From the NCBI RefSeq assembly GCF_000420705.1, contig NZ_ATVL01000011.1:62001-126000 (forward strand): a DNA stretch of 64,000 bases, read 5' to 3'. The first letter of the stretch is position 1; every line of letters starts with the position of its first letter. The notes under the pieces were generated by a model. The model was given only the letters and a program-made list of their open reading frames with translations. It was not told the origin of the DNA and ran no database searches. Of the stretch, positions 57,435 through 64,000 are shown piece by piece. Source of the stretch: Hymenobacter norwichensis DSM 15439. GTDB lineage: Bacteria; Bacteroidota; Bacteroidia; Cytophagales; Hymenobacteraceae. A program made the translations under genes and the position numbers.

Positions 57435-60400
57435 CTATTTCATTTTCTGAAAATATTCGCTGACCTCTCGTTGATAATAAGGAGTAAGGGTGGTAGGCAC
57501 AGTACGAAGCAGCTCGGTCTGGCGTTCCTTTTGGCGTTTGTATTGCTGGAAAGCAGGCGGAAATACGGGTGGTTGGTTTTGGGCGGACTGCGCCTCGCGC
57601 TTGTCGTCCTGGTCCCGTTCCCGCGCCGATTTCTCGGCTTCCAGTAACCGGGTCAGGATCTGACGCTGGCGCATGACCGTCTGTTCTGTCAGGCGCTTGT
57701 TTACGAGGTCGGTTTCGGTTTGTTCCATCATTTTTTTCAGCTCCCCGGTACCGTTACCGCCCAGGTCACCTTTGCCATCTTTTCCGCCCTGTTTGCCGCC
57801 GGGCTTGGTGCCTTTCTGCTGTTTTTCCAGCTCCTGTAAGGCCTGCCGCAGCATCTGCTGTTGGGCCGCCAGCTTGGCTAAATCTTCGCTCAGGGCGCGG
57901 CCCTGCTTGCCGCTTTGCTGCAACTGCTGAATCTGCTGGTTGAGTTGCTCTTGCATCTTGCCCATGCGGCCGGCTTGGCCCTGGCCGGGCTTCTGCCCTT
58001 TTTTCTTGCTTTTGCCGGGCTTGCCGTCGCCGGACTGGGGCTGGCCCATCATGCTTTCGCGCTGCTCCTGCTGCATCTGTTGCAGCGCCGAGTTCAGCAT
58101 CAGGGCCAGGTTGTTCATGCTGGTCATAGCCTGCTGCTGGCTGGCGGTGGCGCGGCCCACGTTGCGCTGTCGGATGTGCTCCAACGACTCGTCCATGCGG
58201 CCGTTCATCTCGCCTACCTCGCGCGTCACGAAACTTTGAATCTTCGGTTCTTTCTTGGCTAATGCATATAGAGAGTCCTGCACCACGCGAGCGTCGTCCT
58301 TGAGCTTGCGCTGGTTTTGGCCGAGCTGCACAAAGCGCGGGTCACTCTGGTCCACCTTGCGAAAGTCCTTCATCAAGTTTTCCTCGTCGAAGCTGAGCTT
58401 GAGCAGGTTCTCCAGAATGTCGCGCAGGTCGTCGATATTCTGAGCCTGCTGGTCCTGTTCTTCCTGGTCCATCTGCTGCTGCATCTTCTGGGCCATTTTC
58501 TTCATGCCACTGGCAGCCTGGCTCTGGTTTTGGCTGGCTTTCTTGTTCTGGTTTTTGGAGAGCTGCTGCTCACTCTGCTCCATCTGCTCGTCTACCTCCT
58601 TCTGCTCAGGCTTCATTTCCTCGGCGCCGTTCTCGTTGCCGAGCTGGTCGTCCATCTTTTTCAGGTCTTGCAGGTCTTTCTTCAGTTCCTCGAACTGCTG
58701 CTTGTTGTCTTGCTGCTGCTTTTTCAGGTCTTCCTGCTTTTGCTGCTGCTGTTGTTTGCTGTCCTTGCTGTCGGCGTTGTCTTTGTCGTTTTTCTGCGTT
58801 TCCTCGGCCAGCTTTTCCTGCTCCTTAGCTAGCTCTTGCAGCTTATCGAGGGCTTCTTCCTGCTTCTGCTCGAACTGTAGCTGCTTGAACATTTCCAGTG
58901 CCCGTTCCAGCTCTTTCTGTAAGGTGTTTTCCTTGTTTTCCAGCTGTTGTAGCAGTTTCTGCATGTCGGGCTGGTTCATATCCTTTTGCTGTTCCAGCAG
59001 TTTCTGGAGCTCGTCGTACAGCTTCTTGGTTTCGGGGTCGAGCAGGCTTTCCATCAGCTTTTGCAGCTCCTTGGCCTTCTCGGCTAGCTCCTGGCTTTTG
59101 GGGTCTAGCTCGTCCTGCTTTTGGGTCAACTCCTCGAACAGCTTCTTCATGTCGGCCATCTGCTGGTCCATCTGCTGCTTCTGGTTCAGCATGTCCTGGA
59201 GCTGCTTTTTGTCCTGGAAGTTTAGCTCGCGCTTGGTTTTGAGCTTGTCCTGGCTTTTGGCTAGCTCCCGCTCCAGCTTCTTGCTTTCCTGCGCAGATTT
59301 GCTCAGTTGGCTTTGCACCGATTCCGACTGCGAGTTCATCTGGTCGCGCAGCTCTTGCTTGCTAGGCAGCCGGAACTCCGCCGCCCGCGTCCTAGCCGAC
59401 TTGGCACCGTGTACGCCGTCGTTGTCCCACACCTGCACGAAGTACTCCAGCCGGTCGCCGGGCTGCATTTTCAGCGGCCGCAAATCCCACTGATACGCAT
59501 AGGTTTGGGCCGGACCACCCGTTAGCGGCAGTGCCCGCGCCTGAAATGCCGCATTAGGCCGGGCCTTGCTGGTGATGCGGTAGTGCAGTTGCAAGCGCGA
59601 AAGGCCATAGTCGTCGCGCACGGAGCCGCCCAGCGCGAGGTAGCGCAACGATACCGTATCGGTGAAGCTTTCCAGGCTAATTTCCGGCACTTGGTCGGGT
59701 ATGGCAGTCAGCTGGTATTCGATAGGGTCGCGGTTGAGGCTGGCCGGGTTTTGCAAGCGCAGCGCGTAGTTCTGGGTGCGCATCACCCGGTGCGAAGCCG
59801 TAAACTCTTCGCCGCTTTCCTGGGCCGTTACGGTTTCGTCGGGGCTCTTGAACAGCAGTTGCAGCTGGTCGGTAGCTTGGGTGGCAAACTGCCAGCGCAC
59901 AGTGCTGCCCTCGGGTACGGTGAGGTTACCGGTGTTCTGAATGGTTTCGGCGGGCTTGCCAATGTAGGCCGGGTAGGTTACCTGCACCTTGAAGTCACGC
60001 AGATTGGGCCGCTGGCGCAAGGTCAGGTCGTAGTCCTCAGACGTGACATTGGCCGCCGTAAGCTGGAACTCCACGTCCTGCTGTAACTGGTCGAACTGAT
60101 AAGTGAAGTGGTTGCCGCGTTCCTTGGTGAGGCGCCGCTCCCGGCCGCCGTACACGATGCTCACCTCGTTGGGCAGAGCCTCGCCTTCCACGCGCACATC
60201 TAGCTTGAAGTCTTCGCCCTGGAACGCTGTGAGACTTTTGTTTTCCACCACAAACGCAAACGGCGCGGGCGGCGCGTACTTCTGGCGGTAATTGAGAATC
60301 CGAGCCGTACCCTGCACAAACAGCGCCGGGTACACCAGCAGCAGCAGCATAATCACGCCCGCCGGCACGGCCACGTATTTCCAGAGCGGCCGGGTTTGCT

Positions 60401-60872
60401 TCTGAATATCAATGCCTTCCTCAAACCGGAAGCCGGCTAACTGCCCGGCCCGCTGCTCCAAGCTGGCGGCAATCAGAGCGTTGCCCTGGGCCTTGTCCTG
60501 AAGCTGCAAAGCGTTCAGCAGCTTATCCTGAATATCGGGGAACAGCTCCCCTACCCGCTGGGCAGCTTGCTCATCACTCAGCAAGCGGCGCAGGTTGGTA
60601 AGGGCTGCCAATGGCTGCCAGATCCAGCGCACGAAGGCGTACACCGACAATCCCAGAAAACCGAACAACAGGCCGCCCCGCACCCAGGTAGGTAAGTAGA
60701 GGAAGTATTCGAGCGTATTCAGGACCAGAAACAAACTTAGCAGCAATGCCCCAGCTACCAGCGCCCCACGCACTAGCAGGGAGAGGTAGAACTTGCGCTT
60801 GAAAGCTTCGAGGCGGGCCAGCACTTCCCGCAAAGCCGATGAAGTAGATAGTGGTTCTTGAGGCACAGGCAT
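57435..60872 (-). CDS. DUF4175 membrane protein with long coiled coil
   Basis: Protein of 1145 residues. Two or three N-terminal transmembrane helices (about 35-60 and 60-85, plus one near 170-195) precede a beta-rich periplasmic region (about 200-500) and then a very long Gln/Lys/Glu-rich coiled coil (about 510-1000, DKLKTKRELNFQDKKQLQDM, KEQEKLAEETQKNDKDNADS and similar). It matches the DUF4175 family of Bacteroidota and Alphaproteobacteria, whose function is not known. The C-terminus (PVFPPAFQQYKRQKERQTELLRTVPTTLTPYYQREVSEYFQKMK) is conserved. The heptad-rich part gives high A/G/C codon monotony. Confidence 0.9.
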   Translation of the reverse strand: MPVPQEPLSTSSALREVLARLEAFKRKFYLSLLVRGALVAGALLLSLFLVLNTLEYFLYLPTWVRGGLLFGFLGLSVYAFVRWIWQPLAALTNLRRLLSDEQAAQRVGELFPDIQDKLLNALQLQDKAQGNALIAASLEQRAGQLAGFRFEEGIDIQKQTRPLWKYVAVPAGVIMLLLLVYPALFVQGTARILNYRQKYAPPAPFAFVVENKSLTAFQGEDFKLDVRVEGEALPNEVSIVYGGRERRLTKERGNHFTYQFDQLQQDVEFQLTAANVTSEDYDLTLRQRPNLRDFKVQVTYPAYIGKPAETIQNTGNLTVPEGSTVRWQFATQATDQLQLLFKSPDETVTAQESGEEFTASHRVMRTQNYALRLQNPASLNRDPIEYQLTAIPDQVPEISLESFTDTVSLRYLALGGSVRDDYGLSRLQLHYRITSKARPNAAFQARALPLTGGPAQTYAYQWDLRPLKMQPGDRLEYFVQVWDNDGVHGAKSARTRAAEFRLPSKQELRDQMNSQSESVQSQLSKSAQESKKLERELAKSQDKLKTKRELNFQDKKQLQDMLNQKQQMDQQMADMKKLFEELTQKQDELDPKSQELAEKAKELQKLMESLLDPETKKLYDELQKLLEQQKDMNQPDMQKLLQQLENKENTLQKELERALEMFKQLQFEQKQEEALDKLQELAKEQEKLAEETQKNDKDNADSKDSKQQQQQKQEDLKKQQQDNKQQFEELKKDLQDLKKMDDQLGNENGAEEMKPEQKEVDEQMEQSEQQLSKNQNKKASQNQSQAASGMKKMAQKMQQQMDQEEQDQQAQNIDDLRDILENLLKLSFDEENLMKDFRKVDQSDPRFVQLGQNQRKLKDDARVVQDSLYALAKKEPKIQSFVTREVGEMNGRMDESLEHIRQRNVGRATASQQQAMTSMNNLALMLNSALQQMQQEQRESMMGQPQSGDGKPGKSKKKGQKPGQGQAGRMGKMQEQLNQQIQQLQQSGKQGRALSEDLAKLAAQQQMLRQALQELEKQQKGTKPGGKQGGKDGKGDLGGNGTGELKKMMEQTETDLVNKRLTEQTVMRQRQILTRLLEAEKSARERDQDDKREAQSAQNQPPVFPPAFQQYKRQKERQTELLRTVPTTLTPYYQREVSEYFQKMK

Positions 60873-60992
60873 AACTATTCAAAAGGCCGTTGTCAGCCTG
60901 GGAAAGATACAGAATAAGCGCACGGGCTGCACACCCACGCCCGTAGAACCGGGTTTGCTGCTTGCCGGTTCCGGCCGGTGGCATTCGCCAGC

Positions 60993-61763
60993 CTACTCCT
61001 CCGCAATGATGCGCTGCAAGTCTAGCAGGTTGGTGTAGTTGGGCCGGATGAAACCCTGCTCCGGGTCGTCCAGGTCACGGATAGACTGGATGGTAAACAC
61101 TGAAATAACCACAAACAAAATCGGTACGAAGTAGTGCCGGTCGTGCTGCCAGCCGTTGGTGAAGCCCACCAGCACACCAATGGCCCACGACGAAATCAGC
61201 AGCAACCTGATGATGGAGTTAGGCGTCCGTTCCTGAAAAGAATAATGCAGCCGAAAAACGTTGACGTTGAACCTATTGTAAGCCGGCAGTAGCAATTGTA
61301 AATCGGTGTGGGACAACTGCTGAGTGCGTACTGTTTCCACAAGCTGCTGCCAGAAGCGCCGGTTGATGACCGCTAGCTTTTGGGTGTGAGTTTCCTTTAT
61401 CAAATGCCCCGGCTGGTGTTCTTGCAGCTCTAGCGCCAAAAACCGCAGCAAATAGCTCCGCACCGAGTCGCGGGCAACAGGCGGCAACAGCTGGCTTTCC
61501 CGGTACAGCTCCGCCACCGCATCCGACGACTGATGAATGAGGTTAGTGCGCTCCTTGAGGGAGTTATTGGACGAAAGCAGTGTGAACGACAGAATCAGCC
61601 CGAACATGGTAATGAGGGCGCTTTCAATGCCCGATGCCTTCCACTCCCGGTTCAGGCGGCGGTAGCGCACATCAGCAAACCAGTAGCCAACACAAACGGC
61701 CGCCAGCAGTGAGAAGAAGTACGCCGCCGACAGCCACACGGCATTGAACAAGCTGTGCCACAT
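60993..61763 (-). CDS. DUF4239 (bestrophin-like) membrane protein
   Basis: Inner-membrane protein of 256 residues with four predicted helices: two N-terminal (AVWLSAAYFFSLLAAVCVGYWFA and ALITMFGLILSFTLLSSNNS) and two C-terminal (IIRLLLISSWAIGVLVGFTNG and FVPILFVVISVFTIQSI), with a soluble central part. DUF4239 resembles bestrophin-like channels; ion selectivity is not known. I use the second Met of the frame (MWHSLFNAV). Confidence 0.8.
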   Translation of the reverse strand: MWHSLFNAVWLSAAYFFSLLAAVCVGYWFADVRYRRLNREWKASGIESALITMFGLILSFTLLSSNNSLKERTNLIHQSSDAVAELYRESQLLPPVARDSVRSYLLRFLALELQEHQPGHLIKETHTQKLAVINRRFWQQLVETVRTQQLSHTDLQLLLPAYNRFNVNVFRLHYSFQERTPNSIIRLLLISSWAIGVLVGFTNGWQHDRHYFVPILFVVISVFTIQSIRDLDDPEQGFIRPNYTNLLDLQRIIAEE

Positions 61764-62376
61764 AAGCAGGAAGTGAAAGTGAACTAGGAACAAGCTTCCG
61801 CTGGCCGTTCCTCTACCGAACTATAAGGTAGCAGGTTACTTGGCACTGAAGCTATAAGTCTCTTCAACAAGGCGGGCGGAGTGGTTGTACAGCTATTGTT
61901 GGTGGGTGATATAACGCACGCTATGAAAGAGATTATTTGAGCAGTCTGACTTCTTCAATAAATAGCAGACAAGACAAAGTTTGTTGGTACTTTCAAGACA
62001 ATAAATTATTAGATAGTTTATATTAAAGACTTGTGCACAATATTGAAATTAGCCTTGATAATGACCTGCGTATCTAGCTAATAATCACTACGGTTGAGGT
62101 TAATTGATTCCCGGAATGAGAATAAGATTCTTTATTTGAAACTAATAAATAGGATATTTAGAAGTATTTTTAAAAATCTTATTTGTACTAAATTGTTAAG
62201 ATATAACTATGTCTATCGTGTTTTTACTAAGGTTTGTAGAGCGTAGAGGTGCATTCATCTAAGGCGGAGCACAGTGAACGGAGTATGAATCTGTTGTTTA
62301 AGTGCAAATAGGCGTGATTTCGTTCTATAAATTTGCATCATAATCTGAGAGACACACCGACCTACTGCCCTACTTT
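61764..62376. other. AT-rich gene-free stretch before the Roadblock gene set
   Basis: About 610 bases, strongly AT-rich (for example 61970-62230) with no supported gene, repeat or RNA. It includes the putative -7 element at 62328-62335. Confidence 0.65.
62328..62335 (+). promoter_or_regulatory. Putative -7 element TAAATTTG before the carboxypeptidase-regulatory-domain gene
   Basis: TAAATTTG matches TAnnTTTG 41 bases upstream of the ATG in an AT-rich stretch. The nearest TTG lies too far upstream (31-base spacer) for a normal -33. Confidence 0.4.
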
Positions 62377-63063
62377 ATGAAACTAAGTGCCAACCCTTTT
62401 CACCCTACTACTGGCGAACTGCTTGCTACGTACCGGGATGCTTACCTACGCGGAGACCTCACCAGCAAGAACACGGAAGCTGTTGATGCTTATCTAAAAG
62501 CTAACTCTAAGAGCGGCGACGCTATCCTGCGTCGTTATTATGAAATGAAGCAGCTAGGCCACACCGTAAAGCCAATGGGCTGGGTGGAGCGCCAGTTCGA
62601 GCTGATTCGGACCGAGCCGCAACGTTTTCGTCGCCGGGCTACGTCGTTGGTAGCAGGTAGCGCCCTGCTGGGCGGCGCCGTTTTTGCCGGCACCAGCCTA
62701 CCCACCGATAGCACGCCAACCGATGTGGTGCCTACTATGGAGATGCCGGCCGAGCTTTTTGCTTCTACTGCCAGCACCGAGGCTTCGGCCATGCGCATGA
62801 CCACAGTACGGGGCCGCATCCTCAACGAAAATGGCCAGCCGCTGATTGGCGCCACGGTTATCGACAAAACCAGCGGCCGGGGCGTGAGCACCGATGCTGC
62901 CGGCAACTACTCCTTGCCAGTGCGTGTGGGCCAAGCACCGCTGCTGCAATACGGCTACGCCGGTTATCAAGAAGAGGAGCTTCAGCTGAAGGGCCGTGGC
63001 ACCCAGAACGTAACATTACTCCCCCGCGAAAAAGCCGCAAAAAAGCGGTGGTGGATTTTTTAA
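62377..63063 (+). CDS. Membrane protein with carboxypeptidase-regulatory-like domain
   Basis: Protein of 228 residues: a cytoplasmic N-terminal part (about 1-88, MKLSANPFHPTTGELLATYR; charged, helical), one transmembrane helix (about 90-108, SLVAGSALLGGAVFAGTSL), a Thr/Ser/Met/Glu linker and a carboxypeptidase-regulatory-like (CarboxypepD_reg) domain at about 141-215 (TTVRGRILNENGQPLIGATVIDKTSGRGVSTDAAGNYSLPV). It ends KRWWIF. The order cytoplasmic domain, helix, periplasmic Ig-like fold resembles anti-sigma/FecR-type transducers, but the domains differ. Two Roadblock-like genes follow. Confidence 0.8.
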   Translation: MKLSANPFHPTTGELLATYRDAYLRGDLTSKNTEAVDAYLKANSKSGDAILRRYYEMKQLGHTVKPMGWVERQFELIRTEPQRFRRRATSLVAGSALLGGAVFAGTSLPTDSTPTDVVPTMEMPAELFASTASTEASAMRMTTVRGRILNENGQPLIGATVIDKTSGRGVSTDAAGNYSLPVRVGQAPLLQYGYAGYQEEELQLKGRGTQNVTLLPREKAAKKRWWIF

Positions 63064-63113
63064 TAAGCTGTTAGCGAGTTTAGCGTACCCAGTTTTTCTG
63101 AGCTTTTACCTGC

Positions 63114-63542
63114 ATGCAATTTCCGTTTCTCAATAGACCTAGCATTCGTAAAGTCACGGTAGGGACGGCCGATGAGGCCGGCCGAGTGGCCCGGACGGTA
63201 ATGGAAGGCCTGCTGGCCGAACTGCCGGAGCTACTATTGGCTTGCTTGGTGGAAGTGCCTTCGGGCCGCGTGGTAGCTTCTTATACCACCGCCGCCAACC
63301 TCAACCCCAATCAGATCAACTTGCGGTACGCCAAGCTGCTGCGCGCCACCGATGCCGCCCTCGCAACCCAACAGATTCCGGGAGGCCCTCTAACGGAAAT
63401 GACCTTGCTGCTAGAGGACCAGCTTCATATCGTACGGCCGTTACCCAATAGTTCGTGGTACTGTTTTCTGGCAGTCCGATTCGCTGATACTAATCTTGGG
63501 ATGGCCACCGAGATACTCCGTCGTCACACCTCAAAACTTTAA
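63114..63542 (+). CDS. Roadblock/LC7-like protein A
   Basis: Small cytoplasmic protein of 142 residues with a Roadblock/LC7-like fold: MEGLLAELPELLLACLVEVPSGRVVASYTTAANLNPNQ, then LTEMTLLLEDQLHIVRPLPNSSWYCFLAVRFADTNLGMATEILRRH. It aligns over most of its length with the next gene. Roadblock proteins (MglB, for example) often work with small Ras-like GTPases; no GTPase gene is in this window. The about 25-residue basic N-terminus is extra. Confidence 0.75.
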   Translation: MQFPFLNRPSIRKVTVGTADEAGRVARTVMEGLLAELPELLLACLVEVPSGRVVASYTTAANLNPNQINLRYAKLLRATDAALATQQIPGGPLTEMTLLLEDQLHIVRPLPNSSWYCFLAVRFADTNLGMATEILRRHTSKL

Positions 63543-63575
63543 TAAAATCCTTTAAAACTTTACCTCCTTACCATC

Positions 63576-63938
63576 ATGACTTCTGCTAAACAAGCCGTAA
63601 AAGATATCCTGAACGAACTGCCTACCCTGCTCGCCGTTGCCGTTGTTGAAACCGAAACCGGTATGCCCCTGGCGTCGCACTCCAACCTCGCCGAGTTCGA
63701 TATTGAAACTGCCGCTGCTTACAATACCGAAGTGGTGAAGCAGAAGCTGAAAGCTGTACAGGCCCTAAAACTGAACCAGACCGTACAGGATATTCTGCTC
63801 ACGCTCACCGACCAGCTGCACGTTATTAAGTTGTCGCCTAAAGGTGACAAATTCATTTACCTGGCTGTGAACTCGCGCGACACCAACCTGGCCGTGGCTC
63901 GTCAGATTTTGAAAGCTCAAACCGCCGTTCTGAATTAA
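63576..63938 (+). CDS. Roadblock/LC7-like protein B
   Basis: Protein of 120 residues: MTSAKQAVKDILNELPTLLAVAVVETETGMPLASHSNLAEF, then VQDILLTLTDQLHVIKLSPKGDKFIYLAVNSRDTNLAVARQILKAQ. Shared with the previous gene are ELP-LL, E-G--AS, DQLH and DTNL-A--IL. Tandem duplication is likely; they may form a heterodimer. The gene is followed by a terminator. Gap to protein A gene is 33 bases, so they form one operon, probably with the upstream membrane gene. Confidence 0.78.
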   Translation: MTSAKQAVKDILNELPTLLAVAVVETETGMPLASHSNLAEFDIETAAAYNTEVVKQKLKAVQALKLNQTVQDILLTLTDQLHVIKLSPKGDKFIYLAVNSRDTNLAVARQILKAQTAVLN

Positions 63939-63963
63939 TCAATCAACTCTCTCCCTATTCAGG

Positions 63964-63996
63964 AAAACCCGCTGGCATTGTCAGTGGGTTTTTTTA
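63964..63996 (+). terminator. Rho-independent terminator after the Roadblock pair
   Basis: Stem aaaacccgctg with cagtgggttt, 7-base loop, then a run of seven T. Ends the gene set near the right edge of the window. Confidence 0.9.
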
Positions 63997-64000
63997 TGCA

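Noticed and set aside
58504..59493. 329-codon Ser/Cys-rich frame opposite the DUF4175 gene
   Set aside because: Antisense reading of Gln/Lys/Glu-rich coiled-coil codons; monotone composition.
1..64000. tRNA, rRNA, CRISPR, IS element or prophage
   Set aside because: I looked for the T-loop GGTTCGAATC signature, direct repeat-spacer arrays, and transposase or integrase motifs and found none.

Overview
The window looks like a chromosomal segment of a Bacteroidota member, most likely order Cytophagales and Hymenobacter-like (inferred, not tested by search). Reasons: a T9SS type B (CHU_C-type) C-terminal sorting domain, an OMP_b-brl_3-type TonB-dependent receptor, a DUF4175 protein, single-Cys TraR/DksA, the recF/DUF721 and TPR/ribH gene pairs, promoters of the TAnnTTTG type, few Shine-Dalgarno sequences, and a fairly high GC content. 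I saw no rRNA, tRNA, insertion sequence, prophage or CRISPR array. Almost every gene is a housekeeping or conserved envelope gene.

Layout. 0-8.5 kb: a MORN-like lipoprotein, a small membrane protein, a GH3-family adenylating enzyme, lptB, a T9SS-secreted PKD protein, a DoxX-like protein, recJ and a 37-residue membrane protein. 8.5-15.8 kb: a leftward envelope cluster (coaX, outer-membrane barrel, lptC, small membrane protein, PpiD-like chaperone, TPR protein). 15.9-23.9 kb: an RluB-type pseudouridine synthase with a very long Arg/Gly-rich N-terminus, DksA-like protein, ribH, TPR membrane protein, pdhA, then divergent recF, DUF721 (DciA-like) and a thioesterase. 24.0-25.3 kb: a perfect-core parS site beside a small HTH gene whose coding and upstream DNA is full of TGTTACA/TGTAACA. 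25.3-34.4 kb: DUF2939, PLDc_N, rhomboid, polyprenyl synthase, TonB-C, RNase R, ATP-grasp, fused OppDF-type ATPase. 34.6-43.8 kb: lspA, ileS, MMPL-type RND exporter, a STAS-like protein, glyS. 44.1-47.5 kb: phosphate transporter, then the probable replication origin: two DnaA-box clusters with AT-rich tracts on either side of two small leftward genes. 48-61.8 kb: TonB-dependent receptor, Ig-like lipoprotein, methyltransferase, mnmG, ATE-like transferase, ybeY, anti-sigma kinase, DUF4175, DUF4239. 62.4-63.9 kb: a membrane protein with a carboxypeptidase-regulatory-like domain followed by two tandem Roadblock/LC7-like proteins.

Taken together, this appears to be the origin region of the chromosome: oriC candidate (45.7-47.5 kb), parS (24.06 kb), mnmG, recF and a DciA-like helicase-loader gene all lie within about 32 kb. 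Most genes left of the origin are read leftward, in line with replication. A second theme is a set of long, often perfect inverted repeats (stems up to 26 bp) placed between genes, in several sequence families. The least explained gene set is the Roadblock pair with its membrane partner at the right end.
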